NCBI GenBank assembly: GCA_938008435.1
Contig: CALLKK010000023.1
Location: 14,116 to 78,115 of the forward strand
Length of the DNA stretch: 64,000 nt
Direction: 5' to 3'
Origin: an uncultured Steroidobacter sp.
GTDB taxonomy: Bacteria > Pseudomonadota > Gammaproteobacteria > Steroidobacterales > Steroidobacteraceae
Shown: positions 34,049 to 42,810 of the stretch, piece by piece
How the letters are laid out: every line of letters starts with the position of its first letter
Numbering within the stretch: the first letter of the stretch is position 1
Made by a program: the position numbers and the translations under genes
Notes under the pieces: generated by a model
The model's database searches: none
Seen by the model: only the letters and a program-made list of their open reading frames with translations
Told to the model about the DNA's origin: nothing

Positions 34049-35853
34049 GCGTGAAGCGTATCGTAAATTGCCTGTGCGAGCTTACGGCTGATGCCGCGCA
34101 CTTTCGCCAAGTCGTCGACGCCCGCGCGTGCGACCCCTTGCAGGCCGCCGAACTGTTTGAGCAGCTCGCGGCGCCGCCGCGGACCGAGTCCCGGCACCGT
34201 CTCCAGGATCGAGTGCGTGCGAGCTTTCGCGCGCCGCTGGCGGTGGCCGGTGATCGCAAAGCGATGCGCTTCGTCGCGCACGCGCTGGATGACGAGCAAT
34301 GCGGGCGAATCGGGCGGCAGCACGATCGGCACATCCTGTTCCGGCACGAAGATGCGTTCTTGTCCCGGGCGGCGATCGGCGCCTTTCGCAACGCCCGCCA
34401 CACGCAAGCCGGTGATTTCGAGCTCCTGCAGTACGCGCACCGCTTCGGCGAGTTGATTGGCGCCGCCGTCGATCAGCAACAGATCGGGCAACGGCGCCTC
34501 GCCCTTCTTGATGCGGGCATAACGGCGCGACAGCGCTTGCCGGAGCGCGCCGTAATCGTCGCCCGGCGCGAGCCCTTCGATGTTGAAGCGCCGATAGTCG
34601 CTCTTGATCGGTCCTTCGGGCCCGAACACGACGCACGAGGCCACGGTGCGCTCGCCCATCGTGTGGCTCACGTCGAAGCACTCGATGCGTTGCGGCGGTC
34701 GCGCTAGGCCGAAGGTCTCCTGCAGCGCCTGCAGCTGCTCGGCGGTCGTCGCCTCCGTCGCGCGGCGCATCTTGAGCCCGAGCTCGGCATTGGCGCGCGC
34801 CATTTCGAGCCAGCGGGCACGCACGCCGCGTACGCCGGTGCGGATGCGCACGGTGCGTTGCGCTTTTTCGGACAACGTCTGTTCGAGCAGATCGGCGTCC
34901 TCGATCGGTTGGCTGATGAGTATTTCGCTCGGTGCTTCGCGTCCCAAGTAGTACTGCGCTAGGAAACCGCTCAGCAGCTCGCCCTCCTCGGCCAAGCCCG
35001 GGCGCGGGAAGAAGTTGGAGCTGCCGAGATTGCGCCCCCCGCGCACGAACACGATGGACACGCAGTGCTCGCTGCCCTGCGAGACGAGTGCGACGGCGTC
35101 GATGTCTTCCGATGCATTGCGCGTCACCGACTGCGTCGAGTGAATCGCCTTGATGCCGTTGATCTGGTCGCGCAAATGCGCGGCGCGCTCGAACTCGAGC
35201 TTGGCGGAGGCTTCCTCCATGCGCTTGGCGAGCTCGGCGACGAGCTCCGCGCCGCGGCCTTCGAGCACCTTGATCGCGTCTTCCACATCGCGTCGGTAGT
35301 CCTCGGGCGAGATGAGCCGCACGCACGGCGCGGAGCACCGTTTGATCTGATACTGCAGGCACGGGCGCGAGCGGTTGGCGAAGAAGCTGTCGCTGCACGG
35401 TCTGAGCAAGAAGAGCTTTTGCAGCAGCAAGAGCGTCTCGCGCGTTGCGCGTGCGTTCGGATACGGCCCGAAGAATCGCCCTGGAAGCTTGCGGCTGCCG
35501 CGATAGAAGCTGATGCGCGGATATTCCTGCTGCGTCGAGATGTGCAGGTAAGGAAAGCTCTTGTCGTCGCGGAGCGTGACGTTGAAGCGCGGCCGGTGGC
35601 GCTTGATCAAGTTGTACTCGAGCAAGAGCGCCTCGGTCTCGGAGGCCGTGACGGTCACCTCGATGTTCTCGACCTGCGCAAGCATCGCCATCGTCTTGGC
35701 GGTTTGCGCCTTGCCGACGAAATAGCTCGTGAGCCGGTTCTTGAGGTTGCGCGCCTTGCCGACGTACAGCACCTCTCCGTTCGCCCCGAGCATGCGATAG
35801 ACGCCGGGGCGCTGGCTGACATTGGCAAGAAACGGTTTCGGGTCGAACGGCAT
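34045..35853 (-). CDS. uvrC: Excinuclease ABC subunit C
   Basis: UvrC makes both incisions in nucleotide excision repair. The 602-residue protein has the GIY-YIG nuclease domain at its start (PGVYRMLG, then VLYVGKARNLKNRL), the UVR motif near residue 205 (ELAKRMEEASAKLEFERAA), the RNase H-like C-terminal nuclease (IECFDVSHTMGE and LLLIDGGANQL), and tandem helix-hairpin-helix motifs (VPGLGPRRRRELLKQFGG). Conserved cysteines near PCSDSF and KRCSAPCV are present. It is coupled to pgsA. Confidence 0.97.
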   Translation of the reverse strand: MPFDPKPFLANVSQRPGVYRMLGANGEVLYVGKARNLKNRLTSYFVGKAQTAKTMAMLAQVENIEVTVTASETEALLLEYNLIKRHRPRFNVTLRDDKSFPYLHISTQQEYPRISFYRGSRKLPGRFFGPYPNARATRETLLLLQKLFLLRPCSDSFFANRSRPCLQYQIKRCSAPCVRLISPEDYRRDVEDAIKVLEGRGAELVAELAKRMEEASAKLEFERAAHLRDQINGIKAIHSTQSVTRNASEDIDAVALVSQGSEHCVSIVFVRGGRNLGSSNFFPRPGLAEEGELLSGFLAQYYLGREAPSEILISQPIEDADLLEQTLSEKAQRTVRIRTGVRGVRARWLEMARANAELGLKMRRATEATTAEQLQALQETFGLARPPQRIECFDVSHTMGERTVASCVVFGPEGPIKSDYRRFNIEGLAPGDDYGALRQALSRRYARIKKGEAPLPDLLLIDGGANQLAEAVRVLQELEITGLRVAGVAKGADRRPGQERIFVPEQDVPIVLPPDSPALLVIQRVRDEAHRFAITGHRQRRAKARTHSILETVPGLGPRRRRELLKQFGGLQGVARAGVDDLAKVRGISRKLAQAIYDTLHA

Positions 35854-35894
35854 GGCTATCGTCGAACGCAGGCGCTCGGCAGGTTCCCGGCGAG

Positions 35895-36629
35895 CTAAGC
35901 GGGTCTGCGGGCGAGCCGCTTCTTCGCTTGCTCGAAGACCGCAGCGAACATCGCTTCCGTCAGTCGTCCGGTCTGCGTGTTGTAGCGGCTGCAGTGATAC
36001 GAGTCGATGAGCACGTGACCGTTCGGCAATTCGTGCTCGGCGCCATGCGCGAACCGATACGCGCTCGCTTTGAGCTTGAGCGCGCCCAGGGCCGCGTTGT
36101 GCGCGATCGTGCCCAGCGCGAGCAGGACACGTCCCGGCGGCTCGCGCTCGAGCTCGGCCGTCAGATAGCGATTACACGTGCGGATCTCCGCCGGCGTCGG
36201 CTTGTTCTCGGGCGGCACGCATTTCACGGAGTTCGTGATGCGGCAGTCGATGAGCTTCAAACCGTCGTCGCGGTGGTGCGATTCAGGCTTGCTCGCAAAG
36301 CCGAAGCGATGGAGCGTGCGATACAGGAGCAATCCCGCGTAATCGCCGGTGAACGGTCGACCGGTCGCATTCGCGCCGTGGAATCCCGGCGCCAGCCCGA
36401 CGATGATGAGACGCGCGTTCGGATCGCCGAAAGGCGCCACCGGTGCGCAGTAATAATCGGGATGCGCGCGCCGCCCCTCTTCCAAGAACGCAGCCAAGCG
36501 TGGGCACGCGGTGCAGCTGCGGTCGAACACTTTGCCATCGGAGGGCCAGAGCCCATCAGCCTCGGCGCGTCGACGAGCGTTGGCCGCTCGCGGTGCGGAC
36601 TTGAGGCGTCGGAGAGGAACGGCGGTCAT
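35895..36629 (-). CDS. Family 5 (UDGb-type) uracil-DNA glycosylase
   Basis: This enzyme removes uracil, and in some members hypoxanthine, from DNA. The 244-residue protein has the UDGb motif A as GLAPGFHGANATGRPFTGD (about 78-96), which lacks the catalytic Asp/Asn of classic UDGs, as this family does. It also has the C-terminal motif YHCSRYNTQTGRLT and four cysteines (CTAC near 39-42, and the pair in KCVPPENKPTPAEIRTC) that fit a 4Fe-4S cluster. Its position next to uvrC adds to a DNA-repair neighbourhood. Confidence 0.9.
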   Translation of the reverse strand: MTAVPLRRLKSAPRAANARRRAEADGLWPSDGKVFDRSCTACPRLAAFLEEGRRAHPDYYCAPVAPFGDPNARLIIVGLAPGFHGANATGRPFTGDYAGLLLYRTLHRFGFASKPESHHRDDGLKLIDCRITNSVKCVPPENKPTPAEIRTCNRYLTAELEREPPGRVLLALGTIAHNAALGALKLKASAYRFAHGAEHELPNGHVLIDSYHCSRYNTQTGRLTEAMFAAVFEQAKKRLARRPA

Positions 36630-36763
36630 AGAGCAAGTTTAGCAGCGTGCTCGCTCTCCTCGCGGCAGGAGTTGACGGACGGAGCGTGCGCCGGCAGTAA
36701 TGCGCGCGCGTTGTCCGAGCGGGCCTGACGAACGAGCGGTTTCCACGCAATCTGCAACCCGAA

Positions 36764-37336
36764 GTGCGACTGCTACTCTTCAACAAACCCTTTCGCGTGC
36801 TCTCGCAGTTCACGAGCACGGATGGCAAGTCCTCCCTGCGCGACTATCTGCGCGCGCCGGGCATGCGGCCGGCCGGACGACTCGATTACGACAGCGAAGG
36901 CCTGCTGCTGCTGACCGATTCGGGCGCGCTGCAGGCGCGTCTTGCGGATCCTAAATGGAAGGTCGAGAAGACTTATCTCGTGCAGGTCGAAGGCGACGTG
37001 ACCGAGCAAGCGCTTGCGCAGCTTCGTCGCGGCGTGGCGCTCAACGACGGTATGACGCTGCCGGCACGCGCGCGGCGGGTCGATGAGCCCGAATGGCTGT
37101 GGCCGCGCGATCCGCCGATTCGCTTTCGCAAAGCGATTCCGACTTCGTGGATCGAGTTGGCGATCCGCGAAGGACGTAATCGCCAGGTGCGGCGCATGAC
37201 GGCGGCGGTGGGCTTTCCGACCTTGCGGCTCGTGCGTTGGGCCGTCGGGCCATGGACGCTCGCAGGACTCGCGCGAGGCGAAGCGCGCGAGGTCGATGCC
37301 CAGGAAATCCACGCGCTCATGCGCCGACGCGCTTGA
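36764..37336 (+). CDS. rluE: 23S rRNA pseudouridine synthase RluE-like
   Basis: This RsuA/RluE-type synthase has 190 residues. The catalytic aspartate is in RPAGRLDYDSEGLLLLTDSG, and the substrate-binding end is REGRNRQVRRMTAAVGFPT. It lacks an S4 domain and is short, both typical of RluE, which modifies U2457 in E. coli 23S rRNA. The start is GTG 36764, in the 134-base gap to the divergent glycosylase gene. RsuA or RluB would be longer and carry S4. Confidence 0.85.
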   Translation: MRLLLFNKPFRVLSQFTSTDGKSSLRDYLRAPGMRPAGRLDYDSEGLLLLTDSGALQARLADPKWKVEKTYLVQVEGDVTEQALAQLRRGVALNDGMTLPARARRVDEPEWLWPRDPPIRFRKAIPTSWIELAIREGRNRQVRRMTAAVGFPTLRLVRWAVGPWTLAGLARGEAREVDAQEIHALMRRRA

Positions 37337-37346
37337 GGCGGGCCCG

Positions 37347-38249
37347 CTAAGTACCCGTATCGATCAGCTTCTTCTCGCGCACCACGACGATGAGCACGCC
37401 GAGCAGCGTGATCGCGCCGCCGACGAGCATGCGCGTTGTGAGGTGATCGTTGAGCAACGTCACGCCGAAGAAGATGCCGAAGAGCGGCGACAAGAGCGTG
37501 ATCGGCGACAAGCTCGTCACCGGATAGCGGCCGATCAGGTAGTACCAGCCCGTGTGAGCCACGAGGCTCGACATCAGCACGGTAAAGGCGAGCGCGCCCC
37601 ACCCCATCCAACCGGCGCTGCGAATCGCATCGAGCTGTCCGCTTTCGAGCAGAAGGCTCAAGATGAGCAGCACGGGCGCGCCGGTGGCAGCCGTCCATAC
37701 CTGCAGCTCGAGCGGCCGGATGTTCCGCAAGCGTTTCACGTAGATGAGGCCGAGCGAGCTGAAGAAGGCCGACAGCACGACGAGCGCAAGGCCTTCCCAG
37801 TACTCGATCACGCGCGGATCGAAGCCGATGATGACGATCCCGCCGAATGCGAGCGCGATGCCCAAACGGCGCTTCCAGCGGATTTTCTCGCCGAGCAGCC
37901 AGACGGAGAGCAAGGTCGAGAACGGCACGCCGAGCTGCGTGGCGATCGCGACGGTCGAAGCGTCCTGCGCCTTGCGCAACCCGACGAAGAGCAGCGCAAA
38001 CGCGACCGGCCCGGTGAGCGCAGCCGCGGCGACCAATGTGTGCATTTGGCCGCGATGGGCTCGCAGCATCGGCACGAGTAGGAGCGCGACCGAGAGAAAG
38101 CGCAAGCCGGTGAAGAGAATCGGCGGAAAGTGCTGCACGCCGATCTTCGCGGCGATGAGGTTGAGTCCCCAGATCAGATTGATGACGATCAGGAACGCCA
38201 AATCCCTCGGCGCGATCGTCGCCGGATCTTCGACGGGAAGAGTGCTCAC
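37347..38249 (-). CDS. EamA/DMT-family transporter
   Basis: This 10-helix exporter of the drug/metabolite transporter superfamily has two EamA repeats (about residues 18-150 and 165-295). Typical segments are FLIVINLIWGLNLIAAKIG at the start and TLLSPLFGIFFGVTLLND in the last third. I chose GTG 38249, 14 bases after the aminopeptidase stop. An open frame to 38384 overlaps that gene and reads as shadow. Substrate unknown; amino acid or metabolite export is common. Confidence 0.87.
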   Translation of the reverse strand: MSTLPVEDPATIAPRDLAFLIVINLIWGLNLIAAKIGVQHFPPILFTGLRFLSVALLLVPMLRAHRGQMHTLVAAAALTGPVAFALLFVGLRKAQDASTVAIATQLGVPFSTLLSVWLLGEKIRWKRRLGIALAFGGIVIIGFDPRVIEYWEGLALVVLSAFFSSLGLIYVKRLRNIRPLELQVWTAATGAPVLLILSLLLESGQLDAIRSAGWMGWGALAFTVLMSSLVAHTGWYYLIGRYPVTSLSPITLLSPLFGIFFGVTLLNDHLTTRMLVGGAITLLGVLIVVVREKKLIDTGT

Positions 38250-38263
38250 GGGTAGCCGCGCGC

Positions 38264-39649
38264 TCAGCGAACGTAGCGTTGTTTCAGATAAGCGTAGAGC
38301 GCTCGCACGCATTGCGGCTCGGCACCGACCGGACGTCCGGGGCGTTCCTTCCCGTTCCACGCGTACAGGTCGAGATGCAGCCAACGCGGCGTCTCGGTGA
38401 CGAAGCGCCGCAGGAAGAGCGCGCCGAAAATGGCGCCCGCGAATCCAGAGCTCGACACGTTGTTGAGATCGGCCACTTTGCTGGCGAGCTCTTCGTCATA
38501 GGCGGACCAAAGCGGCAGGCGCCACATCGGATCGGATTCGGCATGGGCGGACTGCAGCACCTGAGCGGCGACTTCATCGTCGTTCGCGAAGAGCGCAGGC
38601 ACCTCCGGACCCAGTGCGACGCGCGCCGCACCCGTGAGCGTAGCGGTGTCGATGAGCAGATCCGGCTTGTCTTCATCCGCGAGCGCGAGCGCATCGCATA
38701 GGATCAGCCGGCCCTCGGCGTCGGTGTTGCCGACCTCAACGCTCAAACCTTTGCGCGTGCCGATGACGTCGCCGGGCCGATAGGCATTGCCCGCGATCGC
38801 GTTCTCGACCGCCGGAATGATCACGCGCAATCGCACCGGGAGCTGCGCATCCATCACGAGGTGAGCGAGCCCGAGCGTGACTGCGGCGCCGCCCATGTCC
38901 TTCTTCATGAGGAGCATCGAGCTGCTCGGCTTGATGTCGAGGCCACCGGTGTCGAAGCACACGCCCTTGCCGACCAGCGTCACCTTCGGATGGCTCGGAT
39001 GCCCCCACTCGAGGTCCACCAAGCGCGGCGCGACGACCGATGCACGGCCGACGGCGTGGATCGCAGGTAAGCGTTGTGCGAGCAGTTCGTCGCCAACGAC
39101 GACACGCTGGCGGCAGCCGTGGCGCCGTCCGAGATCGAGCGCGACTTGCGCCAGCGCCTCGGGCGACATGTCGCTGGCCGGCGTGTTGATGAGATCGCGC
39201 GTCAGCGTCGTCGCGGCGCGCAGCCGCTCGATCTCCGCCGCATCGACGCCTTCCGGCAGACGCAACGTCACCTCGCGCGGCGCTGCGCGTCGGTAGCGTT
39301 CGAAGCGATAAAGGCCGTATGCCCAACCGAACGCCAAGTGACGCGCGGCTTCGGGCGGAAGCGATTGCGCGAGATGGTACGTGCCGTCCGGCAGCCGATC
39401 CGCCAAGGCGGCGCCATGCCAGAGACTGAACGGCTCGCGCGCCTGGCTGCGACCGAGGCCGAACACGACCCCAGCCGTGCGTCCGTTCGCATCGGGGACT
39501 AGCAAGAGCCGATGGCGCTCTGCCCTGAAGCCGTTCGCGGCCAGCCAATTGCGCGTACTTTCAGGCTGCTGGCTGCGCCATGCATCGAGCTCGTCCTCGT
39601 CGACGAGATGAATCGGAATGGATCCGGGGCGATCCTCGCGTGCGAACAT
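38264..39649 (-). CDS. M17-family leucyl aminopeptidase (PepB-like)
   Basis: This is a cytosolic di-zinc aminopeptidase of 461 residues. The catalytic domain shows GKGVCFDTGGLDIKPSSSM, MKKDMGGAAVTLG with the metal-binding Lys/Asp, and NTDAEGRLILCDAL with the catalytic Arg. The N-terminal domain is variable, as in PepB-type members, so the name leucyl aminopeptidase is at family level. The EamA transporter gene follows 14 bases later in the same direction. Confidence 0.92.
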   Translation of the reverse strand: MFAREDRPGSIPIHLVDEDELDAWRSQQPESTRNWLAANGFRAERHRLLLVPDANGRTAGVVFGLGRSQAREPFSLWHGAALADRLPDGTYHLAQSLPPEAARHLAFGWAYGLYRFERYRRAAPREVTLRLPEGVDAAEIERLRAATTLTRDLINTPASDMSPEALAQVALDLGRRHGCRQRVVVGDELLAQRLPAIHAVGRASVVAPRLVDLEWGHPSHPKVTLVGKGVCFDTGGLDIKPSSSMLLMKKDMGGAAVTLGLAHLVMDAQLPVRLRVIIPAVENAIAGNAYRPGDVIGTRKGLSVEVGNTDAEGRLILCDALALADEDKPDLLIDTATLTGAARVALGPEVPALFANDDEVAAQVLQSAHAESDPMWRLPLWSAYDEELASKVADLNNVSSSGFAGAIFGALFLRRFVTETPRWLHLDLYAWNGKERPGRPVGAEPQCVRALYAYLKQRYVR

Positions 39650-39874
39650 GAATGGGCGCTTGCGTTGTTGGAGGGTACTCGTTCGGCTACGTCAGCTGCG
39701 CCGAACGCGTATGAAGACGTATCGACGCGAAGTCTACTAGCTCGGCGCGCACGGTTCGATCGGGCGGGTGCCGCACAAACGAGCGGCTACATTCTTCGCG
39801 GCTCATTCAGGCGCTTGCAGCGCTTTGCGCACGGCGCAAAGCAGCATCGCTAGCGTTCGCAGCGGCGCGCGGCC

Positions 39875-39904
39875 TTGACAAACTCGACGTCACTATGGTG
39901 CTAT
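39875..39904 (+). promoter_or_regulatory. Sigma-70 promoter for the ilvC-leu operon
   Basis: TTGACA (39875-39880), 18 bases, then TGCTAT (39899-39904). The -35 is consensus and the -10 is moderate. It lies about 240 bases before ilvC, leaving room for a regulated leader. Confidence 0.6.
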
Positions 39905-40074
39905 CTGTATGATTTTCCAGACGCTCTTGCACTCCTTGGCTCCATGTTCGCATGCGTCGCTGGCGAGCGATGGCCAGATGGCGTTCGCAGACTGCACGCA
40001 CCGATCGGGATTCTCCCGCCTGGAGCGCAAGAACGACGTCTGACGTCGGAACAGGGCCCAGTCATCGATAACTC

Positions 40075-40117
40075 GAACCCCGCACCGGCATTGGACCGAG
40101 GCGGGGTTCTTCGTTTT
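40075..40117 (+). terminator. Attenuator-like terminator before ilvC
   Basis: GAACCCCGC (40075-40083) pairs with GCGGGGTTC (40101-40109), followed by TTCGTTTT. It lies 29 bases before the ilvC start and inside the presumed leader, so it would stop transcription into the operon unless an alternative fold forms. Confidence 0.6.
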
Positions 40118-40145
40118 CAAACATTAGAACGCTTCAGGAGCGCAC

Positions 40146-41141
40146 ATGCAGATCTATTCGCAGAAGGACGTCAACAAGAAAGCCCTCAAGGGCGCACGGA
40201 TCGCGATCCTTGGCTACGGCAGCCAGGGCCGCGCACATGCGCTGAACCTCAAAGACAGCGGCTTTGACGTCGTCGTCGGCGTGCGCAAGAACGGCGAGAG
40301 CTGGGCGAAGGCGAAGAAGGACGGCCTGAAGGTCGCCGAGCCTGCCGAAGCGGTGAAAGGCGCCGCGCTGGTCGCATTCCTCACTCCCGACCTCACGCAG
40401 AAGGAGCTGTACAACTCCGTGATCGGGAATATCGCGCAGGGCGCCACGATTCTCTTTGCCCACGGCTTCAACGTTCACTTCAAGCAGATCAAGCCGCGCA
40501 AGGACCTCGACGTGGTCCTCATCGCGCCCAAGGGCCCGGGCGACCTCGTGCGTCGGCAGTATCAGCAGGGTCGCGGCGTGCCGTGTCTGCTCGCCGTCTA
40601 TCAGAACGTGAGCGGCAAGGCGAAGCAGAACGCCCTCGCCTACGCGCACGGCATCGGCGGCACGCGCGGCGGCGTGATCGAGACGACCTTCGCGGAGGAG
40701 ACCGAGACGGATCTGTTCGGCGAGCAGGCCGTGCTCTGCGGCGGTGCGACGGAGCTCGTGGTCAAGGGCTTCGAGACGCTCGTCGAGGCGGGCTATCAGC
40801 CCGAAGTGGCGTACTATGAGTGCCTGCACGAACTGAAGCTGATCGTCGACTTGCTGCACGAAGGCGGTCTGTCGAAGATGCATCAGTTCATCAGCGAGAC
40901 CGCCAAGTACGGCGATCTGACGCGCGGTCCGCGTGTGGTCAACGCCGCCACGAAGCGCGAGATGAAGAAGATTCTCAAGGAGATCCAGAACGGCAAGTTC
41001 GCCCGTCAGTGGATCAACGAGAACAAGAAGGGACGCAAGAAGTACACGCAGCTCATGAAGAAGGACCTCAAGCATCCGATCGAGAAGGTGGGCGCGAAGC
41101 TGCGTGCGCGTATGCCGTGGTTGGAGGAGGCCCGCTCCTAA
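40146..41141 (+). CDS. ilvC: Ketol-acid reductoisomerase
   Basis: IlvC catalyses the second common step of valine, leucine and isoleucine synthesis: alkyl migration and NADPH reduction of acetolactate or acetohydroxybutyrate. The 331-residue class I enzyme has the Rossmann motif GYGSQGRAHALNLKDSG, APKGPGDLVRR for substrate and magnesium, and AEETETDLFGEQAVLCGG with metal-binding Asp/Glu. An AGGAG ribosome site lies eight bases upstream. It heads an operon with leuA, ilvE and leuCDB. Acetolactate synthase genes, which often precede ilvC, are not in this window. Confidence 0.96.
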   Translation: MQIYSQKDVNKKALKGARIAILGYGSQGRAHALNLKDSGFDVVVGVRKNGESWAKAKKDGLKVAEPAEAVKGAALVAFLTPDLTQKELYNSVIGNIAQGATILFAHGFNVHFKQIKPRKDLDVVLIAPKGPGDLVRRQYQQGRGVPCLLAVYQNVSGKAKQNALAYAHGIGGTRGGVIETTFAEETETDLFGEQAVLCGGATELVVKGFETLVEAGYQPEVAYYECLHELKLIVDLLHEGGLSKMHQFISETAKYGDLTRGPRVVNAATKREMKKILKEIQNGKFARQWINENKKGRKKYTQLMKKDLKHPIEKVGAKLRARMPWLEEARS

Positions 41142-41193
41142 TTGAGTCCAGCGTAACGGCGGTCCAACGCTCAATCGCTGGAGGAGAAACGAC

Positions 41194-42777
41194 ATGGTCC
41201 ACGATCCGAACCGAGTGCTGATTTTCGACACCACGTTGCGTGACGGCGAGCAATCGCCCGGATGCAGCATGACGCAGTCCGAGAAGCTGCGAGTCGCAAA
41301 GGCGCTTGCGGAGCTCGGCGTGGACGTGATCGAGGCCGGCTTCCCGATCGCCTCGCGCGGCGATTGGGAAGCGGTCAACCTCATTGCCAAGGAAGTGCAA
41401 GGCCCAATCATCGCGGGCCTTGCACGCTGCAATCGCGAGGACATCGAGCGCGCCTGGGAAGCGCTCAAGGACTCCCCTCGCCCGCGCATTCACGTGTTCC
41501 TCGCGACCAGTGCGATCCATCGCCAGTACAAGCTCAACATGGCGAAGGACGAGATCATCCGCACGGCCGTCGAAGGCGTGAAGATCGCGCGTTCGCTCTG
41601 CGAGGACGTCGAGTTCTCGCCCGAGGACGCCTCGCGTACCGAGCTCGAGTTCCTCGCCGAAGTCGTCGAAGCGGTCGTCGAGGCCGGCGCCACGACGGTG
41701 AACATCCCGGATACGGTCGGCTACACCGTACCGGCCGAATTCCACGAAGTGTTCTCGTATCTGAAGAAGAACGTTCGCGGCATCGACAAGGTCGTGCTCT
41801 CGGTGCACTGCCATGACGACCTCGGCATGGCCGTCGCGAACAGTCTTGCGGCGGTGCGCGCGGGCGCCCGCCAGATCGAGTGTACGATCAACGGTATCGG
41901 CGAACGCGCCGGCAACTGCTCGCTCGAAGAGGTCGCGATGGCGATCAAGACGCGCGAGAGCTTCTTCGGCGTGCACACGGGCATCAATACCACCCGCCTG
42001 TATCCGACCTGCCGGCTGGTCTCGCAGATCACCGGCATGCCCATTCCGCGCAACAAGGCGATCGTCGGCGAGAACGCCTTCGCGCACGAGTCGGGCATCC
42101 ATCAGCACGGCATGCTGCGCCACCATTCGACCTACGAGATCATGCGCCCGCAGGACGTCGGTCTCTCGCGCACGAATCTCGTGCTCGGCAAGCACAGCGG
42201 CCGGCACGCCTTCCGCGAGCGCGTGAAGGAGCTCGGCTTCGAGGTCGAAGAAGCGGAGCTCAACCGCTTGTTCGAGGAATTCAAAGCGCTCGCCGACAAG
42301 AAGAAGGAGCTCTTCGACGGCGACATCGAGGCGCTGGTCATGCGCGCCGAATCCGGTGCCGAAGGTCCGTGGTCGCTCGTCGAGCTCGAAGTCGAGACCA
42401 CCACGGGATCGAACGCCTCGGTGCGTTTGTGCCTGAAGCACACCGACGGTCGCGAAGTCGAGCAGCGTATGACAGCGCAAGGTCCGGTCGACGCCGTCGT
42501 CAAGGCGATCGACGCTGCCACCGGCGCGCAGGTGCAAGTGCGCAAGTTCGAGGTGCACAGCGTCTCCGTCGGCGAGGACGCGCAGGGCGAAGCCTTGCTC
42601 ACCGTCGAGCACAACGGCCGCGGCTATCGCGGCACCGGCGTGAGCACGAACATCATCGAAGCTGCCGCCCGCGCCTATCTGGAAGTCATCAATCGCATCG
42701 AGACCACGCGCGCGACCGCCGAACGAGCCGGCATCGAGCGTCGCACGGTCGAGCGATCGGTCGTCTCGGCAATCTGA
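41194..42777 (+). CDS. leuA: 2-isopropylmalate synthase
   Basis: LeuA condenses acetyl-CoA with 2-ketoisovalerate, the committed and leucine-inhibited step of leucine synthesis. The protein is 527 residues. The catalytic TIM barrel starts with IFDTTLRDGEQSPGCSM, and SVHCHDDLGMAVANSLAA supplies the metal-binding histidines. From about residue 390 comes the allosteric regulatory domain, so feedback control is likely retained. The ribosome site is TGGAGGAG, 52 bases after ilvC. Confidence 0.96.
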   Translation: MVHDPNRVLIFDTTLRDGEQSPGCSMTQSEKLRVAKALAELGVDVIEAGFPIASRGDWEAVNLIAKEVQGPIIAGLARCNREDIERAWEALKDSPRPRIHVFLATSAIHRQYKLNMAKDEIIRTAVEGVKIARSLCEDVEFSPEDASRTELEFLAEVVEAVVEAGATTVNIPDTVGYTVPAEFHEVFSYLKKNVRGIDKVVLSVHCHDDLGMAVANSLAAVRAGARQIECTINGIGERAGNCSLEEVAMAIKTRESFFGVHTGINTTRLYPTCRLVSQITGMPIPRNKAIVGENAFAHESGIHQHGMLRHHSTYEIMRPQDVGLSRTNLVLGKHSGRHAFRERVKELGFEVEEAELNRLFEEFKALADKKKELFDGDIEALVMRAESGAEGPWSLVELEVETTTGSNASVRLCLKHTDGREVEQRMTAQGPVDAVVKAIDAATGAQVQVRKFEVHSVSVGEDAQGEALLTVEHNGRGYRGTGVSTNIIEAAARAYLEVINRIETTRATAERAGIERRTVERSVVSAI

Positions 42778-42810
42778 CAGCGACCGATCGCAGGTTGGAG
42801 GATCTCACTC

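Larger units (their letters stand above)
39650..40145 (+). promoter_or_regulatory. ilvC upstream region: promoter, leader and attenuator-like signal
   Basis: This 496-base stretch holds a promoter (39875-39904), a short leader frame (39909-40043, 44 codons beginning MIFQTLLHSLAP) with an isoleucine and four leucines in its first 18 codons, a small palindrome CGACGTC-TGACGTCG at 40034-40048 covering that frame's stop, and then an intrinsic-terminator hairpin (40075-40117) just before ilvC. The order resembles leader-peptide attenuation, but the leader is not rich enough in branched-chain codons to be sure. The first 220 bases show nothing I can name. Confidence 0.45.
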
